Of a stretch of 64,000 nucleotides of DNA, positions 1 through 10,429 are shown piece after piece. A model generated the notes under the pieces. The model was not told where the DNA came from and did no database searches. It saw nothing but the letters and a program-made list of their open reading frames with translations. Every line of letters starts with the position of its first letter. Within the stretch, counting starts at the first letter, position 1. The stretch comes from Watersipora subatra (Eukaryota; Bryozoa; Gymnolaemata; Cheilostomatida; Watersiporidae): the NCBI RefSeq assembly GCF_963576615.1, contig NC_088714.1:4588001-4652000 (forward strand), in the 5' to 3' direction. A program made the position numbers and the translations under genes.

Positions 1-80
1 ATATTCTCTAGGTTAAATTATAATGGTAGAGTGAAGGAACTGCAGGAGACCACTAAACGTACAAGTTGAATGATGTGCAT

Positions 81-1432
81 GATGTATTGAAGAAGTTTAT
101 AATATATTGAGAAAGTGTATAACACACTGAGGAAGTGTATAATACATTGAGAAAGTGTATAATACAATGAGAAAGTGTATAATACATTGAGGAAGTGTAT
201 AATACAATGAGAAAGTGTATAATACATTGAGGAAGTGTATAACACACTGAGGAAGTGTATAATACATTTAGAAAGTGTATAATACAATGAGAAAGTGTAT
301 AATACATTGAGGAAGTGTATAATACACTGAGAAAGTGTATAATACAATGAGGAAGTGTATACTACACGGAAGAAGTGTATAATACAATGTGGAAGTCTAT
401 AATACATTGAGGAAGTGTATAATACATTGAGAAAGTGTATAACACAATGAGAAAGTGTATAATACACTGAGGAAGTGTATAATACACGGAGGAAGTGTAT
501 AATACACTGAGGAAGTGTATAATACATTTAGAAAGTGTATAATACAATGAGAAAGTGTATAATACATTGAGGAAGTGTATAATACACTGAGAAAGTGTAT
601 AATACAATGAGGAAGTGTATACTACACGGAAGAAGTGTATAATACAATGTGGAAGTCTATAATACATTGAGGAAGTGTATAATACATTGAGAAAGTGTAT
701 AACACAATGAGAAAGTGTATAATACACTGAGGAAGTGTATAATACACGGAGGAAGTGTATAAAACACTGGGGAAGTGTATAATACATTGAGGAAGTGTAT
801 AATACACTGAGGAAGTGTATAATACATTGAGAAAGTGTATAATACAATGAGAAAGTGTATAATACAATGAGAAAGTGTATAACATAATGAGAAAGTGTAT
901 AATACACTGAGGAAGTGTATAATACACGGAGGAAGTGTATAATACACGGAGGAAGTGTATAATACACTGAGGAAGTGTATAATACACTGAGGAAGTGTAT
1001 AATACACTGAGGAAGTGTATAAAACACTGAGGAAGTGTATAATACACTGAGGAAGTGTATAATACACGGAGGAAGTGTATAATACACTGAGGAAGTGTAT
1101 AATACACTGAGGAAGTGTATAATACACTGAGGAAGTGTATAATACACTGAGGAAGTGTATAATACACTGAGGAAGTGTATAAAACACTGAGGAAGTGTAT
1201 AATACATTGAGGAAGTGTATAATACACTGAGGAAGTGTATAATACATTGAGAAAGTGTATAATACAATGAGAAAGTGTATAATACAATGAGAAAGTGTAC
1301 AATACAATGAGGAAGTGTATAATACACCGAGGAAGTGTATAATACATTGAGGAAGTGTATAATACATTGAGGAAGTGTATAATACAATGAGGAAGTGTAT
1401 AATACATTGAGAAAGTGTATAATACAATGAGA
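81..1432. repeat. 20-bp minisatellite A in ADPGK intron 4
   Basis: About 67 tandem copies of a 20-bp unit (plus-strand form close to GAGGAAGTGTATAATACACT) keep an exact 20-base register over more than 1.3 kb. Variants alternate GAGGAAG/GAGAAAG and ACACT/ACATT/ACAAT. Each unit contains the palindrome GTGTAT-A-ATACAC. Rare variants recur as a block: ACTACACGGA at 361 and again at 621, and GGAAGTCTAT at 391 and 651. This is a 260-bp (13-unit) offset, so blocks of units were duplicated. The array ends nine bases inside the intron from the exon 4 donor. Because 20 is not a multiple of 3, each frame repeats every 60 bases, and the minus strand stays open in all three frames. Confidence 0.97.
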
Positions 1433-1441
1433 AAAACCAAC

Positions 1442-4370
1442 CAAGTAAATTTGGAAGTTCCTGCTCATTCATGCCAAGGCTCTCAGCATATGGCAGTACT
1501 TTAGCTATGAGCCCTTTCAACAGCGACTCCTCGGTAAAGGAGGCCATCTCAAAGTGCGTCAGTGTGGAGGGAGCCATGTCTTTTAGAAACTTTTCCAAGG
1601 CATTCAATCTGTTTTCTCTAACCCCTACACAACAGAACATATTTCAGCAGGGGAAAGACATCAGTAGTTCATGACAAACACTGCTGACGCAGCTAGACTC
1701 AAAACTTCCACAGCAGGTTAAGAACTTAATACCAGCAGCAAGCCAGGGAATTCTTATTTCAGCGCAAAACCACAAAAAATTATTCTACAAAGTATAGACT
1801 CGTTAGCATGTTTTTGACTGCAAAACATTTCTCCATCAGAAGTCATAAGCTGCAATGTTTTCGTAGTCAACTCACTTATGTGATGGCAAAAACGAATTCC
1901 CAATCAAAAGGCACTGCGATTATTATGCATTTTGATCAAATCTTCTATATTATGACATGAGCACACAACTTCTACTATTCATAGCTTAAGATAAAAATAA
2001 TCTTTGCAAACAAATAGGCTTTTCTCTTATCGTTGATGTTTTTATTTTAGTGATAAACTCAAAATTCTCTTTAAATCTCCAATGCTTTTTTTCGACAAAA
2101 TCACTTCAAGCAACTGATTGATTGTTGACCCTGAGAGCTCCTAATTGATTGCTAGCTAACAGTGTTTGATGTTGCATTCACGCTAATTTGGTGCACTAGC
2201 GTACGTACCATCAGCAAAAGGAAAGTTATCCATCATCTGCAGACCTCCAAGAACAAACAACTTGGGATGAAATTTTTTTAACTCGATGGCAAACTCTTCA
2301 AGCATGTTAAGCATGGGATTGAACTGGTCATTGTGTATTATAAGGCGGTTGGCCCTCGGGGCAGTTAGGTTTCCCCAACGTTCCCTCTTGTCGTATTCAA
2401 ATATTATGTGAACATCATCCGCATCTTGGTGTCCAATGCCTATTGAGAAAACCAATAATTTGGGAGACAGTAGACAAGCAGCACGTATAGAGACGGTCGT
2501 GTCACTATAGCTCTAACAAACAAACAAACTGTGGAAAACAGCAATGGCGACTTGTCAATGTACAAATTACCATAATAATAACAATAATGAAGATGTGATT
2601 AGTCTGGAACTATGATACAGGAGATTATGCAGACTTGACGCAGTTTCCATAGCAACGACTAACTAAAACTTCAACGTGGTTAAAGCCGATACGAAGCCCG
2701 CTGCAGATATCTGTCAATAATCCTGACAAATAACAGAGGAATAGTTTACATTTGCAGCGATGAAGAGTTAGGGCAATATAGAAGTCTTGATGTGGAGGTT
2801 TCAAAGGCTCTTCTTAAGACATACTTGAACTATTATTTACTACATTCTAAACAGCTGGATTGTAATCAACAAGCAAAGACAGTAGCATAACTTCAGCAAG
2901 AAGTTACTTACGCTTAAATATAGTTTCCATAAATTTTCTAACTATCCAAGGTAGAAATTGTGAGATTAACAAGATAACTCAAGATAGAACCATGATTTAT
3001 CGCCTAATCTTAATTTTAAGAGCTAATAAAGTACAAAGCATGAAAACTATAAAACTAAATTTATTTAATTTCTCAGAGTGATGAGTAAGTAAATTTATTA
3101 TTTCTGAACTGTGCAGAATAACAGCATTGTAAGAAATTGAGAAAGTCTAAAATTGCGTGTAAAATCACTGAAAAAGTCTACTATGAAGCAGAGCTTTACG
3201 TAAATAGCTTACCAGTAACGTGCTCCCCAAACACAACGTTTGGACTCCGTTGAGCCCCTAGCAGGACTTCAGAGCCTTCCAATGCTAAACGTTTAGCCAT
3301 GACTGGGGCGTTTCCGCCGACTTCCCACCGAGTGTTCTCATATCTTTGAGTCATGCTAATAACTTCTTGAAAAAATTCTTTGTTGCTCACATACCTCCTA
3401 CACAAATATAAAAAATGTATTACCAAATAACTTTAAATAAATGCAGTAAATACACCATTGCAATCGGTTGAAAGCCTTTAAGACAGCTCTAATCGGCAAG
3501 TGCAAACTACTGCTCATTAATTTAGTAATAATAGGGTATAAGCAAGCTACTATGCAATTTTAAACACAAATGCCTGGGTGCAAGATATCCTTTGAAACAA
3601 CTGTCGGATTATCAAATAACAATGGATATTAACAGAGCCTCCACTACCGAAACATCAATAACAATAAGTAATCAATAATCAATATCAACCATAATCAATA
3701 TCAACCACAGTATAATGACATGATACTAAAAGATATTAATCATACCCACCAAATCACTTAGTTTGAATTATTAGTAACAATTGTCTTTCTAGTAGCTTTT
3801 CAACCAAATTCTGCTCAAGGTACTCACAAAAAGTTTTCAATGACATGAACTTATAGGGGCTAATGTGGTTGATGAAGTGGTAACAGCCTTTTTTAAAACT
3901 ACTATATTTATATAACTTGTTGTTCAAGCAATTATACTACACTACAGAACTTATACTGCTTTTCATTGTTACTTGAAATAAATCATACAAAGAACTTAGT
4001 CTTGTCTTACAATTAATCCCCTAATATCTTACTCAGCAGCTGCACCATGATGAAAAAAATAGTTGAAGAGTTGTTCCAGCTCCTCTGCATTGTTGACTAG
4101 ATCATGATGCACTCTGCTGCCAGTTGCCGAAATATTCAATGCATTAAAAGCGTCTAAAGCAGGTAAAAATGCATCGTAACATCCTCCAAATCCAACAGCA
4201 ACTTTTGTTCTGTGTTGCTCAGGGACTTTGCTTTCAGCTCTTAATAAGCCTTGAAGAACGCTCTTTAACCGTTCGACTACTTGATATTTTGAATTACTTC
4301 GAATATAAAATACGGTTATAGCTAATACTATTGCAAAAATAAAAGATAGCAATTGCGCTTTAGAAAACAT
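1442..4370 (-). CDS. ADPGK: ADP-dependent glucokinase, N-terminal four exons (partial)
   Basis: Phosphorylates glucose using ADP; animal homologues are anchored at the ER. Coding exons (minus strand): 4370-4033, 3397-3213, 2439-2209, 1624-1442. Phases 2, 1, 1, 1 are consistent and all introns are GT-AG. They encode about 312 residues; the animal protein is near 500, so the C-terminal third, including the catalytic GXGD region, lies beyond the left edge. Residues 7-23 form a hydrophobic signal anchor. VAVGFGGCYD (57-66) matches the first substrate-binding strand, and VGGNAPVMAKRLA (139-151) is the family GGNA motif. Exon 3 carries the DDVHIIFEY and APRANRLI segments, and exon 4 the HFEMASFTEE and LGMNEQEL segments, all typical of ADPGK. 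I chose the start at 4370 because it directly precedes the anchor; the open frame runs further upstream to about 4430. Donor 4 (GTTGGT) is weak. Identification comes from remembered family similarity. Confidence 0.93.
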
Positions 4371-4865
4371 CGTGTATTCAACGTTCAAATGTAATTTTAG
4401 GAAATTTCTGACATGTAAATGCCACGGCAACTATTGCCTTTGGTGCATTCCAGATCGTAAAGCGGGTGATATTTTTAGGGTTTCGTTAAACGTTGGTAGT
4501 GAAATTATGAGGCTACTTTAACCTTTGATCCAGAGCTGATAAGGTATATCACGCTGAGGGTATGCTAGCGAGTTCGATTAAGTATTTTTAAGATAGACCT
4601 GCAAGTTTTATATAAAAAAAGTATCCGATGTTCAAAGAACTACAAGTTTACACTTTTACACATTACGCTTTTGAGTATGAGAAACGATTGACTAATACTG
4701 GTGGAAAGGTAAATAAGGAAAATATGAGATCAATTTTATTTGTAAGTCGTTGTGTCCTGTCTGCCCTGCGCCTGAAGCTACGCTGTGAGACTGAGATTCA
4801 CATGGCATATATATACAAAAACACCCAGAAAAAAACTCCCGTCGGATAAGCACTACGGGAATATA
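4371..4865. promoter_or_regulatory. Upstream region of ADPGK
   Basis: This stretch lies between the ADPGK start codon and the first sequence attributable to the LINE, so it should hold the ADPGK 5' UTR and promoter (inference from position). I see no clear TATA box or CpG-rich patch. Short open frames on both strands have no recognisable motif and are not called as genes. Confidence 0.3.
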
Positions 4866-5382
4866 GACGCTGCCTGAAAGAAAATTAGAGGCGCTCATAA
4901 GTTTTGTTTCTAGTAGACCAGAGTTTCACAGTAGTGATGGTGTTCAGGCACCAAACTTACCAACTAAATTTCCTATAAACAATACTGTTATGGTTTCTAA
5001 CATTGCAAATGAGCTGAAAGAAAGAGAGAAGCGCTCCATGAATCTAGTGTTTAGTGGAACAGATAATAAAGATAATGTTTATCAGTTTATTGAAAAGGCC
5101 AATCTGAAGACTCCTACTAAAATAACTGAAATAACCACTCCGACAAAACGGCAACTTTTTATTGTAACAATGACAAATGAAAGTGAAAAGTGGGCTTTGA
5201 TTGGAAAGGCTAGGAGAATAAGTGGTACTAATCACGAACTGAAAGATGTTTTTGTCAATCCTGACTTTACCAAGTCAGAGCGTGAGGTTCAGCTCAAACT
5301 TAGACAGGAGGTGAGAGAACGAAGAGGTAAAGGGGAAAAAGTTAAAATCAGTAAGGGAAGCGTGGTTGAGATAAATGAATAA
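4866..5382 (+). pseudogene. LINE ORF1-like region (5'-truncated)
   Basis: Open from 4866 (a TAG precedes it) to the TAA at 5380-5382; first ATG at 4990. The product is rich in Lys, Glu and Arg, with a KEREKR stretch and a charged C-terminal segment (REVRERRGKGEKVK). This resembles the nucleic-acid-binding N-terminal region seen upstream of the endonuclease in many CR1-like elements. I see no zinc knuckle. The frame continues after the single TAA straight into the endonuclease frame, so the stop may be a mutation in what was one long ORF. Confidence 0.7.
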
Positions 5383-8127
5383 CATAAACAAAATGAGGAG
5401 CCATCAGCAAAAATAGTTAGGGGAAATGATGATATTAGCATGCATGTTTTGTACACAAATATTTGTTCACTCCGCAACAAGGTTCATTTTCTAAAATGGG
5501 AGCTCCAGCTGTCACTAAATATATTTGCAATTTGCTTAACTGAAACCTATTTGGGATCAGATATTCATACTGGAGAGCTAGAAATTAAAAACTTTCAGTT
5601 GCATAGAAAGAATAGAAATCAACACGGAGGAGGAGTTGCTGCATATATGCGTAATGACTATCATTCAGATATTATTCCACTCCAGTCTTCTTCTGAATCC
5701 TTGTTGATAAAGTTCTCTTTGACAAACACATTCTCTATATTTTTCCTCATAGTATCCAGACCACCAAGCAATCAAGATCCAACGCTTATTCCATCACTTC
5801 TTTCTGAAATTGATAGTGTGGTTAGAAATCAAACTCTGTTGATTTGTGGTGACTTTAACATGCCAAATATTAATAGGGTAGATTTTGTTGCAGATGGAGA
5901 CTAATATCAATAATCCTTTTCTATCAAAAATAGCTGAACTCTCCTATGAACAACACGTCTTCCAAACTACCCATAACAAAGGAAATACGTTGGATCTAGT
6001 GTTTACCAATAAGTCTTTTGTTCAGGATGCAATTGTCTCTACCCCTATATATAGCGACCACAGTTTGATAAATATTAGGCTTGATTTCACACAACAAAAT
6101 CAGGAGGTTCTCAGGGAAGCTCAAGTATTTTTCTACAACAAGGCTGATCTTGTAAAAGGCTTCGAGGTCTTTGCGGAGTGTGAGACAAATATACTTAGTT
6201 GTATTAAAGCTGGTGAGTCCATCAATAAGATTTACAATATATTTTGTGCAGGTATGCAGGCATTAAAACAAACATGTGTGCCAGTTAGAACAAGAAAAAC
6301 TACACAACAACCACCATGGTTTACAAAACGCTTGTCAAATGCTATAAAAAACAGACTTTTTTATCGTTTAATGAAAACTCATGAAACTAACTATAATGCT
6401 ACAAGGTACAAAAACACACGGAAATATAACAAAAGGCTCGTGTTACAAGCGAAAAAGACATATCTATCTAAAACCCTTTATAAACCATTACTGTCAGGGG
6501 ATAGCAAGGCATTTTACAGACACCTTAAAAAAGCAAAGAGCAACGGTTGTGATGTTATACCCAACCTAACTCTAAATGGATCTACATCAAAGTCATCAAC
6601 AGAAAAAGCTAATATGCTTAACTGCTTTTTTTCAGTCAGTGTTTGTTGTTGACGACGATAAACCTTTGCCAACAGACTTTGAGAAATATGATGTAGATGA
6701 TTCTGTTTTTGAAATAAAAAAGGAAGGTGTTCTGAAAGTTCTCCATGACATTAGAATTGCTAAATCATTTGGTCCAGACAATCTAACCGGCATACTTCTA
6801 AAGACTTTTCCTGCTTGTATTGTTCACGCATTAACTGAATTATTTAAGTACTCTCTGACCTCGAGCTCTCTTCCGGATATATGGAAGCTTGCCAAGGTGA
6901 AACCAATTTTTAAAAAGGGCGATAGAGAGCAACCAAACAATTACAGGCCTGCCTCATTGACTTGCATTACTTGCAAGTTACTGGAACACATAATAGCTTC
7001 CAACATTCATCAATCTTTTGATAAAAACAAAATATTGTGTGACTCTCAGCATGGTTTCCGTAAAGACAGATCATGTGAGACACAACTGATCCATACTTTC
7101 AATGATTTAGCTTTAAATAAAGAGAAACATATCACAGATGTTTTGATACTGGACTTTTCGATGGCCTTTGATTCAGTAAATCATCGGAAATTGCTATATA
7201 AGTTAGAAAGCACTGGCGTTCGCCCTATATTTATATCATGGATTAGAAATTTTTTAATTAGTAGGAAGCAATTTGTTTCAGTGGAGGATGTTGAATCACA
7301 TGTTTGCAATGTTCTCTCTGGGGTCCCTCTTTTCTGGGGTCTCTTCTGTTTCTTGTTTATGTGAATGACTTGCCAGGCAAAATAACGTCGGAATGTCATC
7401 TGTTTGCAGATGATGCCCTTGTGTACAATTTAAGAAGTGAGAGTGCAGTTTCAAACGAAGATTTAATGACTCTTGAGGAATGGTCCCGCATCTGGCATCT
7501 TTCTTTTAATCCTTAAAAGTGTTCAGTTCTTTTCATCGGTGAACTGAAATCTCAGCAAGACTATTATTTACATAATGTAAAGTTAACAAATGTTGACTCT
7601 AATCCATATTTAAGAGTTGAGCTGAGTATTAAATTAAGATGGGAAAAACACATAGATAAAATTACATCAAAAGCTAACAGACTAGTAGGAATGTTACATA
7701 GAGTTCTTAAAACAGCTGACACTAAGACAAGATTAGTGGCATACAAGACTCTGATACGATCAGGCCTTGAATAAGCTTGCCAGGTGTGGGACCTACATTT
7801 AAAAAAAAGTATCAAGAAGATTGAGAAAATCCAAAATGTCTGAAATTTGTTTACCGCATAAGATCACCAGTAAGCTTTTCACAATTAAGGGACAGCACTA
7901 ACATAAAATCATCACAAGAACGTAGAAAAGATGCCTGAATAAAACTATATTGCAAAGTGTTGAGCTCTGGTGTTATTCAAAACACTTTTACTCTTCCCAA
8001 TAACCCGCACGATACAAGACAAAATAGGGAATTGTACATGCCATCTATAAAATCAGGGCAATATTTTCACTCCTTTTGGTCAAAAACAACTAAGGATCTT
8101 CGAGGGGATGTTGAGTGTGCAGATGTT
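5383..8127 (+). pseudogene. LINE endonuclease-reverse transcriptase, multiply frameshifted
   Basis: Endonuclease starts at LYTNICSLRNK (about 5446) and includes ICLTETYLG and GDFNMPNINR (about 5848). The frame shifts near 5885-5904. An endonuclease C-terminus and linker run to 6652, then a second shift occurs near 6576-6652. RT motifs follow: PIFKKGDREQPNNYRPASLT (about 6903-6962), QHGFRKDRSCETQL, DFSMAFDSVNH (about 7152). A third shift lies near 7304-7364, before FADDALVYN (7403). In-frame stops at 7514 and 7771 and a further shift near 7843 precede a C-terminal region (FVYRIRSP onward) that ends at about 8127. Domain order matches an intact CR1-like pol, so this is an old copy, not a chimera. 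Confidence 0.9.
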
Positions 8128-8519
8128 TAAATTCTTTGATTTAACCAGAGAGATTTGTACATGTATATATGTCAATAAATAAATATATAATAAAGAATAA
8201 ATAAATAAAAGTAAAAAATAAACAGATAAGGTTCTTGAAACTGAGTTTTCACGTCTTTTTGCCTTTAGAGGCTCTCAGTGAGAACAATCTGATATTAAGT
8301 TAATCTGAAATACAAACATCAAAAACGACCGGAAATTCATAGGGATGCAATTTGAACAGGTAGAGGAAATTGTAAGGGATAGAAAGGAATGGCGTAATAG
8401 GATAGGAAAGGCTGTCTGAGCTAGAAAGACAGCTCAAGTGATCAAATCCTGATGGGTATGAGTGTGTTCTGTCTATTTTCAGTTACCTTCTCAAATGTGC
8501 TCGAACCCTGCTTTTAGTT

Positions 8520-9070
8520 ATATATCTCGCTATTGCCTCTGCCATATCTCTCGCCAGATATTTTGGTGGGTGTATTCCATCCTTCAGATGAGTTTGATTT
8601 AGAAACTTCGCTTCTCAGCTCAAAAATTTGTGCTTCTTTCTGTTCAAAGTTGTCCCATATTTTTCTTGTCAAGTAAACATTGGCTGTAACTTGCATTTGT
8701 GCTCCTCAGGGTTGCGCCTTTGCACCACTAAATCATTCATCACGCAGATCTTTATTTGACACACAAGATTTTGTTCATATGTTTTTAAAAGAGCTGCAGG
8801 GCCACTGAAATGTCAAAGGGCATTTTCTAAATCTTATCATCAGGACAGAGTGATGAATGCCGTGTAATTATTATGCCGTGCTTTTACTCAATTGAGGCAA
8901 ACCGACGCAGATCGACACCTTGCCATTAGACTTCGGCACCACCACCATGCCCAAGAACCAGTCCGATAGGCCATTTTACTTTTTTCATTTCCAATTATTC
9001 TATCCCAGCTAGTTTTACTGCCGTTGCCTTGCTCAAGATCAGTGGGAGGTGTATGGGTACACATACGCAA
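8520..9070 (-). pseudogene. Gypsy reverse transcriptase remnant
   Basis: Fragments in shifting frames: a linker with IHLPLILSKA (about 9050-9020); DWFLGMVVVPKSNGKVSICV (about 8975-8915), the conserved Gypsy RT entry block; MPFDIS (8824-8807) for the usual LPFG-I-SAP; a degraded catalytic block near CVMNDLVV (about 8745-8722), where the Asp-Asp pair has decayed; and AKFLNQTHLKDGIHPP (about 8613-8565), the K-F-L-G-H...GI-P block. Order and spacing fit one RT domain with at least three indels. Confidence 0.75.
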
Positions 9071-9297
9071 AGTGGTTTAATTTCATTTTTTAAATGTATC
9101 TCAAAGAGATCTTGCAACGCTTCTAAGATCTCTACAGAACCTTGGATTTCATTTTCTGATGCTTAACACAAAGTTCAACTGTTTCACAATTTTCAACTGT
9201 TGTACCTCCTGTATACATAATAAGTTGTTATTCACTCTCTTAAAGACATAGAACTTCCCACAAAACACTTGACCTTATGGTAAAATCACTGTTAGGC

Positions 9298-9489
9298 TCA
9301 TCTCTCCCAAAATGTTAAGCTCTGCCATCTCCACTGGTACTTTTGATTAGTCTTGACTATCCCCTTTTCTATTTTGCCTGTTGTTGATTTCGTAGAGATT
9401 GATGCATCTACCTTTGTGTCTATTAAAAATTTCCATGTCCTACCTTCGCAACTGAACTCCGTTGCAAAGCTTTTCATCTTTATATTCAC
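9298..9489 (-). pseudogene. Gypsy aspartic protease remnant
   Basis: The 63-residue frame contains WKFLIDTKVDASIS, matching the retropepsin active-site strand usually seen as F-L-I-D-T-G-A-D-x-S. The catalytic Asp-Thr is kept but the following Gly is Lys, so the enzyme would be dead. It sits between the zinc knuckles and the RT, as expected. Confidence 0.75.
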
Positions 9490-9593
9490 CTTCTATCTAG
9501 TCACAATTAGTCCTCGGAGCTACTAGAGTGTCTGCCCACCGGATTGATTCGGACTGCCAATATATTTTTCGTTTTTTTGTGGATTTTAGCAAG

Positions 9594-9716
9594 ATGGGGA
9601 TCTCTGCAGTTGTAGCAATCTTGTCCCTCAGTCTTCAATTTGTCTTCCCTACACATCGCCAGCTGGGTAAAGTAGCACTCCCGTGTATTGTGGCCAAGCT
9701 TTCAACAGGTGTAGCA
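9594..9716 (-). pseudogene. Gypsy gag CCHC zinc knuckles
   Basis: Minus-strand bases 9716-9675 read C-Y-T-C-stop-KLG-H-NTRE-C, a full C-x2-C-x4-H-x4-C box with one stop inside. Bases 9617-9594 begin a second box (CYNCRDPH) that has lost spacing and the last cysteine. Paired knuckles between capsid and protease are standard for this family. The plus-strand open frame over the same bases is only the antisense shadow. Confidence 0.8.
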
Positions 9717-9829
9717 ACTTTGTCTTCTATCTCATCCCTTGCTGGTTGTATGATCTTGTCCCCATTGGCTAAAACTTCTTTCCTTACCAACAAACATATT
9801 TAAATCTCGCACTCTACTTGCCTCTTCTT

Positions 9830-10425
9830 TTAATCTCTTACCCTATTTACCTCCTGATCGTTGCCGCTCATTTCCACTCCATCGTTTTCAGGAGCACGGG
9901 TGTGTTCCTGTACTATTATCCTTGAGATGTTTACTGCTGCCTCATATCTACTACAAATAGCTTTCAACCTGGACTTATTTAGTGTCTTCTTATTCAGCAG
10001 CTCTCTCCACATCTTCTCATTGCGCATTCCCTTTATTATGGTGTGAACCATCACCACCTCCTGCAAATCACCTTTCTTACTAACCTGGCTAGAACGTTCT
10101 ACTCTTTTTATAAACTTATTCATTGCTTTATCTATTTTGTTCAATATATAAAAACCTACATCTGGTAGTGATAATGTTCTTTTGCAGAAATTAATTTCAA
10201 ATGCATCCTTCAACTTCTCATACTCAAGCTCCCCTATTCTCCTGTTCCATGACTCGAAAATGTTCATGCCTATCTCTCTCATCCTGTCTAGCAGCAAAGT
10301 GGCTTTTCTCTGTTCCAATCACTATGCTTCAGTTTGAAGCATCTGATGTTTTAGCACTCCAATTCCACACCCTGGTGAAGTGAAAGGGCTGGCACCTAAC
10401 AAACCTACCATTCATTTTGTTGAAA
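9830..10425 (-). pseudogene. Gypsy gag remnant
   Basis: The start region near 10421 reads MNGRFVRCQPFHFTRVWNWS, with the PF-F-W-W pattern common at the start of Gypsy gag proteins. A stop near 10344 and a frameshift follow. A second frame (10318 down to 9830, 162 residues) is open and helical, rich in Lys, Glu, Arg and Met, as expected of a capsid-like region. Two zinc knuckles follow downstream. There is no intact coding sequence. Confidence 0.7.
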
Positions 10426-10429
10426 ACCT

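Larger units (their letters stand above)
4866..8230 (+). mobile_element. Degenerate CR1/L2-type non-LTR retrotransposon (LINE)
   Basis: One plus-strand element: an ORF1-like region, apurinic-type endonuclease, reverse transcriptase, C-terminal region and a short 3' UTR ending in AATAAA-like simple repeats (about 8171-8225). The RT signature FADD and the endonuclease motif GDFNMP identify it. The 5' end is probably truncated: the ORF1 frame is already open at 4866, upstream of its first ATG at 4990, and directly follows unrelated sequence. At least four frame changes and several stops make it non-functional. CR1/L2 assignment rests on overall RT resemblance and the A-rich 3' microsatellite end; the exact clade is uncertain. 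Confidence 0.93.
8500..10425 (-). mobile_element. Decayed Ty3/Gypsy LTR retrotransposon
   Basis: On the minus strand the order is gag (10425 to about 9830), CCHC zinc knuckles (9716-9594), aspartic protease (9489-9298), then the RT N-terminal two thirds (about 9070-8520). Order and spacing match Ty3/Gypsy pol. I could follow no RNase H, integrase or LTR. It ends near 8500, about 270 bp from the tail of the LINE, which lies in the opposite orientation. All reading frames are broken. The family is assigned from motifs alone. Confidence 0.8.

Noticed and set aside
18..1640. Long minus-strand open frames (up to 368 codons) with a 20-residue period
   Set aside because: They are translations of the 20-bp minisatellite, which lacks stops in all minus-strand frames. 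Only 1624-1442 is a real exon.
9528..9803. Plus-strand 91-codon frame
   Set aside because: Antisense of the Gypsy zinc-knuckle region.
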